A DNA stretch of 64,000 nucleotides from Ectocarpus siliculosus (lineage: Eukaryota > Sar > Phaeophyceae > Ectocarpales > Ectocarpaceae), in contig FN649731.1 of NCBI GenBank assembly GCA_000310025.1, positions 348,564 through 412,563 on the forward strand. Reading direction: 5' to 3'. Under the pieces are notes generated by a model that saw only the letters and a program-made list of their open reading frames with translations, had not been told where the DNA came from and searched no databases. This document shows positions 1-12,400 of this stretch, piece after piece. The translations under genes and the position numbers were made by a program. Numbering within the stretch: position 1 is the first letter of the stretch; every line of letters begins with the position of its first letter.

Positions 1-778
1 GGGGGGGGGGGGGGGGGGGGGGGGGGTCGTGAATGCAAACACCACGTACACATGCGGTGAAAAAAGTGCCGCTTCGTTGACTGCGTAGGCCTCGGCCCCC
101 GGGAGTTTGACCTCAACACGCAAATCGGTCAAGACGGGGCGCCGCTCTCAGCCCCGCTTCAATAGGTCGGCATGGCAAGCATTCTCGGGAAAGGGCATCA
201 ACGGGACGGTTCCAACGCCGCCATGATCGGCACCGTCACTACATTTCTCCTTTCCAGCGAAACCGAGCTTTGAAAACTGGTCCACGGTCAACCCACGTTC
301 ACACGCACAACAGAGAAGAAAATTAGTTGTTCCTTGTTGAGGCACCAGGTGTGGAACCATAAACGCAAGCGCACACTACACACCCACACAACAAACAACA
401 AACAATTGTTCATTTCTTAGGCACGGGGGTGCGGTACTTCGCCCAACATGGAAAACTAGTTCATAATGGTATAATTTTGGAAGACAACTCTTCTCGCATA
501 AAAAATGGAAGGCAAAGCACCTCAGGAGGGGGTGGGTAGGGGACCTCAGGTAGAGGAACCCTTCTGTGTGACCGCGGGTTGGAGTATACACTGCGCAAAT
601 GCTGTGAGCGCAAATTTGAAATCAAGACAATTAAAAAAAAGGAAAAGGTGTGGCATATTTCGCAGCCTCTACCCTACACGCACACAACATATAGAAGAAA
701 TTCGGAAGGCAACCATCCCACCTTCTCTTACACGCGCACACACAACACAAACGAGCGTATCAAGGTATCCACCCCCAC
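1..778. other. Contig edge and DNA downstream of the last visible bZIP exon
   Basis: The window opens with 26 consecutive G, probably an assembly edge or homopolymer. On the minus strand this stretch follows the donor of the bZIP exon at 779, so it should be intron and possibly later exons. I found no in-frame continuation of the leucine zipper here. Part of it (about 505-640) resembles the 3' half of the poly-A SINE at 26337-26629. Confidence 0.5.
505..640 (+). mobile_element. Degenerate 3' part of the tRNA-derived SINE
   Basis: The stretch shares several blocks in the same order with 26520-26625: an A-rich block followed by GAAGG, a G-rich block, the block TCTGTGTGACC(A/G)CGGG, and an A-rich tail. 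The tRNA-like head is not recognisable, so this is either a truncated copy or a diverged family member. It sits in the presumed last visible intron of the bZIP gene. Confidence 0.45.
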
Positions 779-2088
779 CTTCTCCTCCAGCAGCTCGAGG
801 TGCTCCTTCTTGCGGCGTCGTGACTGCCTCGCGCTCTCACGGTTCCTTGCCAGCCGCTTCTGCCGCCTCTCGTCCTGTCGCAACGAAAAAAAACAAAACA
901 AAAAAAGAAACATACAAATACACAAGGCGTTTAGAATGGAATGTGTGTACAAGTCCTGTCGCCACGAAAAACAGAAGACACAAAAAAGACACATACATAA
1001 GGCGTTTAGAGTGGAATGTGTGTACAAGTCCTGTCGCAACGCAAAAAAAGCACAAAAAGGCACATAAATAAGGCGTTTAGAATGGAATGTGTGTACAAGT
1101 CCTATCGCAACCAAAAAATGTCGGAACGAAAAAAAAGCTACACAAGACACACACGGCGTTTGGTGTACAAAGCTAGACCTGCGTGCGCACGAGGAAGAAG
1201 GCAGGAGAATGACATCAGGCACGCGTGTAGTTTTGCCTTCTGAGACACTGCTGCTGCTGAACAACCCATGTAAAACACCACGAACAGCAAAACTGCGTAG
1301 ACCTACAGGTACGCGAAATAAGCGAGATACCAACATCGAGAGAATCCGTTGCCATGTATGCTCATGGCCATCACCATTTCTACACGGCACAAGACCATTC
1401 TCGCTTGAGACGGGACAAGCATAACGGGAGAGATGATGGATTCAGCAACGCGTGAGAACATGCTGGGTGCTCGTCGTCGATTCAAAACTATGTTCGTTAC
1501 TAGAAAATCGACCAACGCTCCCAAAACAGAGCTTGCCCCGGATTATTGTTGCAGCGAACAAAATGCGACATCTACACCAAGACCCATTCAGCAGGCTTTG
1601 AGAGGGAGAGGGATGGTACTTGCACTGACGCCTACGGTCGCCGCAGCTTGTGCTTGCGAAAGCTACTTGGGGCTTTACAATCGATACAATCCTCGTGGCT
1701 TCGGCATCTCGAAGGAAATGTCAGGATTTTTCTTGCGAACAAGCTGCACCGCAAATTCTGGCAAACACAACTCAGGATGTGCTGTATCATGAGCTGTGAT
1801 ACTGTCCTTTTTGTTGGGTAACCGCCCTTGACTCATGGGATTTCGTTGCTTCGCCTTAGAGAACGGTAGTAATCGTACAAGGAGGTGCTGGAGGACCTCT
1901 GCATGACGTAGCGTGATAACAACAGCAACTACAGCAACAACGATGGCATCAACAAAAACAACTACAAGAAAAAAAGCATCGTCAACAACAACTTGGGAGC
2001 AACAGCAAACACACTCTGTGGGCCCCCACCTGAGTGCCGCCCCCTAGCCCCGAAGACTCAACCGCGTTTCGCTGTTGTTGTTGCTGCA

Positions 2089-2133
<45 letters not shown>

Positions 2134-2525
2134 AGTGACCACGAAAGCAGTGCCAGCAAAAACACACCCGACGGACAAAGAAGACACAAAAAGCGCCCCG
2201 TCTTTCGTTTAGATTCACCATCAAGATTAAAAAAACAAAATTCGATTGTGTACAGGCAAGTGTCGGGTCTTAACGGCGCGCTTCTCCGCTCATTGCTTTT
2301 CTTGTCACTCGGCCATTGGTCAACACGTCCCCTCTTTCTCGAGAGAGAGGGAGGGGAAGCGATTCCCACACAGAGATAGCGTGAGCATCCGGGTGCTCTC
2401 GACGACCTGTTCGCTAGCGTGCGGGATGCTGCCTACCAAAACGAGCAATAAATCTCACAAAACCGAAGTAACCAGTGCACGCATGCAGAAACTTGGGGTC
2501 GTGTGTAGGACTTCGGTGTATCATG

Positions 2526-2571
<46 letters not shown>

Positions 2572-4672
2572 CACCAGCAAGGGCACGACACAGCAGCGCG
2601 CTTGGAACGGCGGACGCACACGGTGCTCACCCCCAACGTTGTACCCCCGTGGGGGGGCGACAACCGACGCCCCATCGGCGTAACGCCAGCGGGGGGATGG
2701 GTAGCAGAAAAGCCCGCAGCAGCACCGCTAGCAGCAAGACCGGCAGCGCCGGGGCTCCGCGGTAGCCCCTCTACCCCACCCCCAGGCACGCCTGACAGGC
2801 TTGATGCCCTTCCGTGGCGCGGCATGACCCCGCCGATCCAACCCCCCCCGCCGTCCCCGCCGCTGGCCGCGCCCCCCCCGATGGTGGATTCGAACCTACT
2901 AGGCTTGTCTGAGGCGAGCGGGCGGGGGGGGGGAGGGGGGGGTACTCATGTTTTGCATGCCGTAGTTGTTAGACCATAGGCCTCGCATCCCGACAAAGCC
3001 GGGACGGAGCACGCCGGGCTCTCACCGGACCAGGCTCTCTCATCACCAAGCGCGAGGCGCCGTGAGGTATTCGACGAGTCGCATGAAGGGTGCGCTGCAT
3101 CCTACGAAGGGTGTTCGGCATCTTGTGCTTACTTCCTTGCGTACGGATGACAGCTGCGTATAACTTAATTTATTTTCTGGTGCTTTCATTTCCAGAGACA
3201 GTTGTAAGCACTGTGTAACTGCCTCGAGGATGCTTGACCATTTTAACACAACGTGGTGCGATCATCCCCCTTGCGCGGAGTGAGGGTTCTCGACCCCGCA
3301 CAACATGATCTACTCGACCACCATTATGGTTACCGCAAAAAATAACAAACAGAGGCAAAAAAAAAATGGGGGGGGGGGATCATTGAAACCGGTCCCCGAA
3401 AAATGGGAATTAATTAATTCGCCCGTCTGTGTGTGTGTTTCCGTGGAGAATGTTGTCTGAAGGTTGCCGGTATGCGAAGCCCGTCCAAACTAAAGGAACC
3501 CCCGCTTCTCTGCCAACGACGGACCAAAAAATGCCGACGCGAGCAGCAGGAGCGGGTGTAAGCATGGACAACGAGCGCACAAGCAGCAGCGGCACCAGCA
3601 CGCCCTACACAGTGGTGCTCACCTTCAACCCCTTCCATTGCTTCAACCCCGGATGCGTTTCCTATGCCGCGGGGCCGCGGGCCTAGCAACTTCTTGGGCA
3701 TGCCGGCATGAGCTCCTCCTCCCCCTCTCTCCACAGCAACCGCAGCAGCCGCAGCCGCAGCAGCAGCAGCATTCCCGAAGTTCTCCGACAGGCTCGGTAT
3801 GCTGCCGCTGTTACTCGTGTTTCTGGAAGAAAGCCGTGCGGGAATTTCCCCCGAAAAAGCAGCAGCAGCAGCCGCGCCCGGTAGCAGTCCCGCCATCGAT
3901 GGCAGCGGTGACGCTGGCGCTGCTGCTGCTGCTTGTTGTGTTATCGTTTCCAGGGCCGGGTTGTACGACGAGCGGTACTGTTGCTGTTGCTGCTGCTGCT
4001 GTTGCTGCAGCCCTCCACGCCGTTGAGTTGCCGTCACCGCAGACGGTAGGTCGGGGGGGGACGACGAGCGACGAGAGTCGCTGACGACGACAAGCACGCG
4101 GCAACAGCAAATCGGACGAGGGCGTGGCACAGGACACAGGAAGAGGCAGAGCACCAGTACGTCAGGGTCACCAGGCAGGTACTCGGCGAAAAAATCATCT
4201 GAAGAAGAGGGGTTTCTTGAACGGTCCCGAATCGAGTCTTTTCGCACGACAGCTGACATTGACCAGTTTCCGCGTGTCGACAGAAGCAACACGGCTGAGA
4301 CTATTGTAATACCGCTCACTTCTGTATCGTGATATCGTGTTGAGTGAACCAGGAACGGGCACAGTCCAAGTGACGCGCTACTGCACACGAAACTGGCTGC
4401 TTTCAAAAGCATGTGTGTGTGCGTGCGCGCGATAAACTTCGTTCATTAAGTCCACAATCGTCGGGATCATACATACATACCTGACTCCGCCGCCGCCAAC
4501 GCCGCCGCCGCCGCTGCTGTTGCGCGACCGGGTGGTCATGCCACCACCACCACCACCGCCATCGGCAGGGGGAGGCGAGCAGATGATGTCGTTGGTGGTG
4601 TCCGATGCCGTTGTCGTGGTAGTCTCGAGTCCATCCGGCGAAAGGAAGAAGCTCAGCAGGTCTTGATCGTCC

Positions 4673-4709
<37 letters not shown>

Positions 4710-6382
4710 TTATTACCATCGACCACGCCAACCGGCTGACCAATGAAAAAAATTAAAAGCGCCGCTGAACAATGAAAGCACTTCGAAAAGGCCATGATCT
4801 GGGGCCCCGTGTGAGTGCGTCGTCATTGGACAGGCTAGGCGATAAAATGACATGTGTTTGTGTGTGTGTTTTTAGCCTAACGACTGCGGTATTGTTGTCA
4901 GCGCTGCTTGCAGCAGCGTTTGGTTTCAGCAGGGCATGAGCACGAAAGAGACACACAGCACAAGCATAAATCGAAGACAGACCACACACATTGCCCCGTC
5001 AACGTGTGTTTGCATTCCACAGGCCATGGGGGAGCAAAAAGACGGCAACAGATGGAGGCAAATCAACGCAGGTTGTCTACCGAGGTTTACTCGTGTTCTG
5101 TTGGCTCCCTCGTTGTCTTGTTGCGGGCGCTATCATCCTCCTTGGTTTCCGTGTTATCATCCTCGTTTGTATTATGCAAAAAGCGTCTACAAGACATGTA
5201 TTTCTTCTACTCGTATATGGTAACCCCAAAAGCGACAAATAGGTTTCAGTATGGTACTCGACACTGAGCACATGTTCTTACGTTCAAGGTCTTAAGTTTT
5301 CTTAAGGTCCCTCAGGTTCTTGAGAGCGGTGAAGTCTTGGGTAAAATCTTGGCGTGTTCTGTCCTTCCGGTGTTTCCATGGGTGGAAGGAATGGGCTGGT
5401 AATGGAACGCGTGGAGAGATGAGCAGGGTTGAAACTCTGCACCTCTTGCTCTCTGCCGCACCCCCTCCTCCACCTTCGTTACTGCTCCACCACTCTCTCC
5501 TCTTCTCTTTCGTCAAATCATTGGTTTCCTCCGTGCCACACCATCATGCTCCTTTTTTCACCAGCGCTCCGCCCTCCTTTCCGTGTACTCCTCCATCATA
5601 CTGCTGTACCCCCTCTTCAAAACCACTTCGGCGTATTCTCCTACCTCCTACCCTTTCCCGTCGCACCAACATCAGCATGAACCCCCAGCAGCCAGTTGGC
5701 TCTGGCGGGGCTCGATCCACTACTACCCCACTGCCTCTGTGTGTTTGCCGTTGTCGCAGCAACGCCGGTGCCCACACGCGAGAGTGTAAGCAACAATGAC
5801 AACAAAGCACGACGGCACTTGAAATAAACGCCGCAACAGTCCTGATACGGCAGGTACCGGCAACGGCAACGGCGGCTCTACATCACGATTATTGCGGCCG
5901 GCAGCCTTGGATTGCAGGTCCAGCTGCAGTGCAAGCTTTTGGCTGTGTCGACTCCACGTTACATACACCGCTACACCCATCGTGTACAAGGGGTCATGTG
6001 TGGGGCAACACCACCCACCTGCTCCTGTGTGTTCCGAGTGTACATGTATTTTGCATCAGTACAAATGTAGGTGTAACCAGGGAGGGGGCAACCAACGCGT
6101 GTTGAAGATCGGTGCATATGGCCGGGAAGCACAAGACATACACGCCACCCAGCCCTAGATGCAAGCCGGCCGCGTCGCAGCCCGACTGGACAGCCACGCA
6201 GCAGTGGAACCCCAACCTATTGTCAATCGAGAGACATCTTTTTCTGCAAAGGCGGCGGCGGCTGGTGCTGGTGCTGGTGCTGTGTACATACATCGAAGGC
6301 AACGACAAACCAAACAAACCTGGTCGGGGGGTTGAAGGATAGCATCGAACAAGTCCTCCTCGTCCTCCCCGTCCACGTCCAT
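779..6382 (-). CDS. bZIP transcription factor, five exons, 3' incomplete
   Basis: Exons (minus): 6382-6320, 4671-4481, 4080-3623, 2908-2631, 874-779, with phases 0/0, 0/2, 2/1, 1/0 and 0/0, which all agree. The start ATG at 6382 has an in-frame TAG three codons upstream. The protein opens with an acidic stretch (MDVDGEDEEDLFDAIL), then Thr/Gly-rich, poly-Gln, poly-Ala and Gly-rich segments typical of activation regions. The last visible exon encodes a bZIP basic region with the N-x7-R signature (NRESARQSR) running into the first zipper residues (HLELLEEK). About 362 codons are visible. A nuclear DNA-binding role follows from the family; target genes are unknown. The rest of the zipper must lie beyond 778 or outside the window. 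A (CA)n tract and a G-headed repeat sit directly against two of its splice acceptors. Confidence 0.8.
875..1170 (-). repeat. Minisatellite (71-75 bp) that copies a splice acceptor
   Basis: Units begin near 924, 999 and 1070, with a partial copy near 1154. Each full unit carries GGCGTTTAGA, TGTGTACAAGTCCT and a GTCGC-plus-poly-A block. On the minus strand that last block reads poly-T, GCGACAG, GAC: the same sequence that forms the acceptor of the bZIP exon at 874. The third copy has CTATCG and so loses the CAG. Confidence 0.85.
2071..2133. repeat. (GCT/AGC)n microsatellite
   Basis: About 17 tandem GCT triplets after a short GTT block, in the bZIP intron between 874 and 2631. Open frames through it are only homopolymer runs (poly-Ala, poly-Leu) and are not taken as coding. 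Confidence 0.9.
2526..2571. repeat. (CAG)n microsatellite
   Basis: About 15 CAG triplets in the same bZIP intron, some 60 bases past the donor at 2630. Apparent poly-Gln and poly-Ser frames here are not joined to any exon. Confidence 0.9.
2927..3064 (+). mobile_element. G-headed tRNA-like repeat, copy 1
   Basis: A run of G is followed by TACTCATG, a tRNA D-arm-like core (GCCGTAGTTGTTAGACC), CCTCGCATCCC, then GCCGGGACGGAGCACGCCGG and a TCTCACCGGACC block. The same order of blocks recurs at 15868-16020 and 22766-22880. The core resembles a tRNA A box (TRGCNNAGYNGG), while the B box is poor. I take it as a tRNA-related SINE. Its G-rich head abuts the acceptor of the bZIP exon at 2908. Confidence 0.6.
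4676..4706. repeat. (GT/CA)n microsatellite at a splice acceptor
   Basis: About 14 GT dinucleotides. Read on the minus strand it is (CA)n running to within a few bases of the CAG acceptor of the bZIP exon at 4671, in the place of a normal polypyrimidine tract. Confidence 0.85.
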
Positions 6383-9300
6383 CCGATCCTAACACCGAAC
6401 CGACAACAGGAAACTCGTCGTGCCGCTCCCTGTTGACGCTCTCGTCAGAGTTGGTGCTCCGCGTCCGCGCCCCCGACTTCACTTCACTCGGCAGACGTTG
6501 TGGATGTAGGTGCTGTAGGGCGCATGGGGGAGTTCGACAAGAATTTTCATGCCGTTTTATCGAGGGGTTGCTGCTCATGTTTCTTTCTTGGCAAAGCAGC
6601 CGGCAACAGCCGGCGCCTGTCTCCGGGGGGTATGAAGGACCAATCGGTGCGTGCCTCTCAATCGCTAACCATCGCATCGACCGGCAGGTGCTACCATGCG
6701 ATATTTCGATATAGAAAAGCATTTGTAGTGTAAGTATATACCTGTAGCACACGGCAGTAAAACGCTGACCAGTTGTTGTGCACGACGTACATAGGGTACA
6801 TACAGTACAGCAGTATAGTCAGTACTGCGGCGATTGATGCCGCTCTCGCGAAGAAAAACAATCGGTATGTGCATATGCATACGCAATGCCGCGCATATTT
6901 TGTAGAAGGGACAGCAGAACAGGGGAACGGGGTGTTTCATTCCGGCAGGCGGCTTTGTTTTCAATCAGCAAGAGACTAAAGGGATCCTGTGGTTTTAACC
7001 TGTGGGACACAAAATTTTCCCGCATCCAATCCGTTGACGGGTGACTACCGTATATGACACAAAAGAACACACCCCCTGGACCAATTTTCAAAGCTCAATT
7101 ACGCCACGACGAAGTGGATGTGTAAATGAAACAATCGAGACAGCTTCAACGCCACCGTTTTCGGCGCTGTGACTCTTTCTGGTGTTGAGAAATCGAGATT
7201 TGAAAATCGGTCCGGGGTGTGTGTCATCTTGTGTCATTTACGGTACTCCGCAGGTTGCGCAACAAATAAAGTCAACTGATCACTGAAATAAAGTAGTCGT
7301 GACCCCCTGTATATTTGTTATTTTGCATGGAGGGTGCGCATTGAGAAAGAAGGGAAGCGAGGCACACACTACTACACACACTCGCGACCGAAAGCTGTGG
7401 CCGAAAGCTGTGGCATTCAGCGTCTGTCTGTCTGTGAGAGCAACAACTCGTGAGAAAAATGTCGGACAAAATGTCTTCCTGTGGTCGGTTTTTACATATT
7501 TTTTGCGAGTCCGCAGCAGCAATCGATCGGGAGACCAACCACATCACTGCAAGATCCAAACCTGTAACGTCCGGGAGCACCAAGAGGTTACCCGTCAAGC
7601 TAGACGTGGTCGAATGTGAAATCCTACACCTCTTCCCTGTGTGTCATGTGGTCGGCTCTGTCGACATTGTCTCTCCCGCCCTGAATCACAACATCGCCTG
7701 TCCCCACCCTACCACACCTGACCTACCTCCTGCGCTGCGATCTTGAGACTTCCATCCAGCCGAAGAGAACAACGTGGTGAGTGTTTCTTCTTACCCAGAT
7801 ATATTCAGTTCCCATGAACGCTTTACAGCAGTACTGTAGGCACTTCGTCGTGATGCTTTCCATCCCGAAGGGGTATGCTTTTTCCTTGTGGACCTTTGCG
7901 TGTACCTTGCCACAGCAATGCCCTTCTTTCAACGCGTAGAGGTGATGATGCTCGCCTGATCCCGGCTCTGTTTCAATAGCTTTTTTTTTGTGTTATTTCT
8001 TGGCGTCGCTGCTTCATGATCGCTTTCTGTTCGGTTTTATACGAGTTCTTTTGTGGTTTTAGATTGTTTCCGCGGAAGAACCGTACGACTGTGGAAGCCA
8101 TCATGAAGTACCATGTACTATTTCTCTGGTGTGTAAATGCACAACCGGAAATCGCGTATATGTAAAGGTATCATGCGAGATGGGATCAAAGACATCCAGT
8201 TCCACTACTACATGCTGTTGTTTTGCGTGAACATTCTTTCACGCGACACACCACAAACAGGGTGGGTTCGGTTGTAGAGTCGGCTTACCTGCTGCCAACG
8301 TAGGAAACTGCCCATTTGCCAAGGAAAAGCGTAGAGCAGCAGACCTACCGACGGGTACTCTTTAACTGCGGGGCTGCGGTCGAACCGGTAAAGTATGCAT
8401 CCCTCCTCCCAGAGTTGAACGCCGCGCCAGGACTGTGGACGTTACCATCATCGTGAAATGGTTATTTTTCTTCCTTCCCCGTTGATGGCGGCTTTCTGTC
8501 ATCAGTAACTGTCGAGAGAGATCTTGCTCAGTCAAGTTACTTGCTCAACATGCCTCCCTGTGGGCCCTCCCAAAAGCGAGCACCACCCCAGACACAAAGG
8601 CTGACACAAATATTGTGGACATTGGCCAACTTGGGCGCACAAACGCCGGTAGATCGATCGGCAGGGTGTGTCTCCCAACACCTGAAGAAAGCACTTTCGA
8701 CCATGCACACGCACGTCTCCTTCTCTGGCGTGAGACCGAATGTCGTACAAGACTGGTCTGTCGCTGGCCTACAGTCCCAGGTGCTTGAGACTGGAAAAGT
8801 GGCGGGGGGGCTCCACCAGATAGATGCTGAGTCGTTATTGTTGCCTCTCAGTCTTCTCTACTGGATGGAGTGGCCGAGACAATACTGGGGTAGGGAACAG
8901 TGGATACAAATACTGACAACAAGCATTGCTTGGGTAACTTGTCCCATCTTGCAAAAATGTTACTGTACTCTGGTGGGAATCAGTCGGCGTTGAACAAGGC
9001 AGTGACAACCGCTGCGACGGGTTGAAACGTTTGGAAACCTCCGTGAGGGGCAGAAAGGAAACAGATTCCTCGCACTGCCACAAACTGCAGCTCAAAGCTA
9101 CTTGTCCTCTGTGCATGTTTTGTGGAGGACATGGAATAGAAAGAACTGGATGCAAACAAGAAGACATAGTGAGACGGAATCGTCCCGGGCACTCCACAAG
9201 CGCCAACACATGCAACAAAAAAATGAATAGAACAAGCCTGTAGGGGGCAAGGGCGTGGTCTATGCCTAACATACACCAATGACCTGCTGTACATCGGAAC

Positions 9301-9419
9301 AACGAAAGATAACAACACGACAGGACGAGCAGACTATTGATAACAACTGCTGTACACGCTAATGGCCAGAATCAGCCAACATCCACCTCCTCCCCCGTCA
9401 CACCCAACTAAACCAGCAG
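6383..9419. other. Intergenic region, no supported gene
   Basis: Lies between the bZIP start (6382) and the stop of the glycosyltransferase-like gene (9420). It should hold the bZIP promoter and the 3' UTR of the neighbour, but I see no convincing signals. It contains a small inverted-repeat element (7037-7247). A short plus-strand frame at 9022-9243 has clustered Cys/His (CPLCMFCGGHG) and could be a relic of a transposon zinc-binding protein, but nothing joins it to other exons. Confidence 0.5.
7037..7247. mobile_element. Small inverted-repeat (MITE-like) element
   Basis: The arms at about 7037-7102 and 7187-7247 are near-complementary. The left arm reads ACCGTATATGACACAAAAG then CCTGGACCAATTTTCAAAGC; the right arm reads the complement (TTTGAAAATCGGTCCGG, then GTGTCAT, then TTACGGTA). 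The interior of about 85 bp has no frame. A motif like the inner arm (GAGCTTTGAAAACTGGTCC) also occurs near 264-282. No clear target duplication was seen. Confidence 0.6.
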
Positions 9420-12400
9420 TCATGCGTCTTCAGGTCTAAAGTCGATTTGCCCGTTCGAGCACGTCCCTCCCTTCGAGAAAAAGTCAAGGCCATCCTGCAA
9501 AACCTGCGCCACTTCGAAACTGCTTCTTCCGCCCCGTGTGGGTCCAGCGGAGTCGTGGTTGCGCAGTAGCGCCGGGTCCACGGCGCATGTAAACCGTGGC
9601 TTGACCAGAGGGATGTCCCATATCGACACTTCCTTGAAGAGATACTCGGAAATCCATGCCTGTGGATCGAGGAACCACACCCCTTCCGGCTGTCGGGAGT
9701 ATTGGAGGGCTGCAAGGGCCTGGGGAAAAAGAGGATACGCAGAAAGAGAGGCAGGGGAAAACGTACTGGTGAGATTTGTCTCCAAGACAGGCTTGACGCA
9801 GACATGGTAGAGCTTGCGTCACGAAATATCGTGGAGGAGCACCAGAGGTCTATCATTTGGAAAACGGAGTGCTGGGCAGTTTTCTGAAGGCTATCGTCAA
9901 CCGGTTTGGGATGTTGTATGAGAATTATCATTCCGATGAAGAGGGGGCACAACCAATGGTGGGATACAACGGCCTCCTTTTATGTGTCGTACAGCAAGCA
10001 GCTTAGAATTGTCTTGAAGTTCTGACGATGTACCGCTCAGTCTTGGCCTTCGCCCTATTTTCCGGACGAAGTGCTCCTAGCGGGTTGGACACTTGGAAAA
10101 TTCCTTTCGCGGTGCCTGCCTAACCTAACACACGCCCACCCATCATCGCATGGGCGAGACGACGCGGAAACAAACGCTCGCCGCACCTGAGGAACCGCAG
10201 CGAGATCGTCGAGGCCCGCCAGGGTTTGCACGGCCTGCTGGAAGGCCGCCTTGTCGCCCTTAGACGCGAACAGGTCCCGCAGGTCCGCGTTGGCACCAAC
10301 CGGCAGCATCAGGTCCGTGCCGAACGTGAACGACGGCGGAAGCGGCACGGTCGGTGGCGCCGCGCTGCCCTCGGACAACGCCAGCACGGAGGCCGTCTGC
10401 TTCGCCAGCTGCGCGACGTGGTGGCTCGCCCTCGCGCTGCTGCTGTGCGCGACCAGGAGGTCCCCCCTCGGGGAGTGGGTGTCTTTCGAGGTTAAGGGGC
10501 GCGAGAAGGTGGAGCCTCGGGTGACGTACATGATGAGGCTAGTGGCCTTGGTGCCGCCGCAGTACCTGTCGGCGTAGAGACTCGCCGTCAGGGCGCTGGG
10601 GGTGCTGGCCACTGTGACGCCCGGAAGAGAGCCGACCGCCCTGCCGCGATGGAGAGGTGGGCGAGGCGAGGGGGAGGGGCAGAGGGAGAGGGAGAGAGGG
10701 AAGGAGGGAGGGAGGGAGGGAGAGAGAGCGAGAGAGAGAGAGAGAGAGGGAGAGAGAGAGAGAGATAAATTTTTGCAGAGGTGAGAGCGAGGATGAGGTA
10801 GGAAACAAGAATGCTAACCGTAGCACAGCGTGAACCCCAACAACAATATCGGGATGCGCACAACAACACCAAGTAGACACAAACGAACGACGACAAGAGA
10901 GAAAACCACGACCATGAGGAGACGGCAAGAAAGGTGCGTCTGGAGAGATACACATAGCTCATGGCAAGGCACAACACGTACCATTCACCACGTTCACGGC
11001 CGACGCGTACTTTCTCACCATTCGTACAGATGCACCGCGTCTTCTTCCGCCGCCACGGCAACCCTCATGCCAGGGGCGAACTTCTGGATGCTCGACACCG
11101 TCACGGCCCACTCGTCCACCTCGCCCGCGCGCCCGGCGATGAAAGCGCACAGGGAGCCGTACGCGACGTCCTCGGTGAACGGACTCTTGGCCGCCTGGGC
11201 GAACGCGAGCGCCTGCTTGTCGGTCGCGCCGGAGGGGGCGGAGTGCCGTGCCGACGAAGGCAAAGCCCCCGTCGATGCGCGGGGAGCGCTAGCCATCGCC
11301 TCGGGGGAGTCGGCCAGGCGGCGCGAGTACACGTCGACCGGCAGCGACTCGTCGACCAGGCGGCGTGAGTACACGTCGACGGGCAGCGACGAGTCGACCA
11401 GGCGGCGCGAGTAGACGTCGACCGGCAGCGACGAGTCGACCAAGCGGCGTGAGTACACGTCGACGGACACCGACGAGTCGACCAGGCGACGTGAGTACAC
11501 GTCGATGGACAGCGACGAGTCGACCAGGCGACGTGAGTTCACGTCGACGGGCAGCAACGTGTCGCACCTGCCATGCCGTGTTGGTTCAGGAGCGGAGGTT
11601 CGAGGCAGGTCGAACAAGCAGAGGGAGCGAGATATTGTTTTCTTCCGCCACACCTCTTTTGAGTTTCCCTCAAGAGTTAATGAAACTCTTGTGCACGTGT
11701 GGTGTTTTTCTGATTTTCACTTCTTGACAGAATCAGCGCCGCGTTGCGCACTGCTCTGGCAGGAACCTGTGGCAGCCGCTAGAGGCTCACACAGAAAAAC
11801 TATGGCCCGCCGGTGGTCGCGCGGGACATATGGTCGGCATCAATGCGAGGGGTGCAGGTAGGGGGCCACAGAAGGGTAACGCTGTGGGCTACAGTAGGTC
11901 TCGAGGGCGGCGACGTCCGCGAAAGTGATGGAAGGGAGTCGAGCGAATGTTGTTTTGGCGAGATATACTCGAGAAAGGCGTGTTTGGCCCTTTTCGCAGG
12001 GTAACAACGTGACTTCCCCCGTGACCACGTGCTCGGGCCCCATTCGCAACAGCAAGAACCTTTCGTCGAAGCACGCAACATCTGTTTTCCTTTGGGGGTC
12101 GGGATGCCGCGCGCAAGCGGCCCCTGTTGTCGTGTGCTTTTTGCGTCAGACAATAAAAGTTCTCTCACATGATGGCGCGGTTGTCTTGTGCGTCGAATTT
12201 GAGAGCACTGTCGACGTCATTGAAGCAGTATCGGCAGTTGCCCCCGTACTGTCCGTCCTCGGTATCGCAACCAAGGAAGCCGTAGGGGTTGCCATCCTCG
12301 CACGTGTCGTCGCACACGCGCCCAGTGGTCCCGTCGTTGCTGGTGTACTCGCAGGAATCATCGCAGCTGTCACGCCATCATAACAGCAGGGGTAGGTAGT

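Noticed and set aside
3414-4412. A 332-codon minus-strand frame read as a single gene
   Set aside because: Only 4080-3623 is coding: acceptor and donor sites with matching phases join it to the other bZIP exons, and the outer parts are intron.
8541-8993. A 150-codon plus-strand frame in the first intergenic region
   Set aside because: No recognisable domain, no splice partners and no codon or motif support. It may be a transposon relic.
10055-10186. The glycosyltransferase-like protein ending at 10055
   Set aside because: The exon can read on to a stop at 10055, but a strong CAG/GTGCGG donor at 10187 and a strong TTTTTCCCCAG acceptor at 9720 join in phase to a conserved-looking exon ending at 9420.
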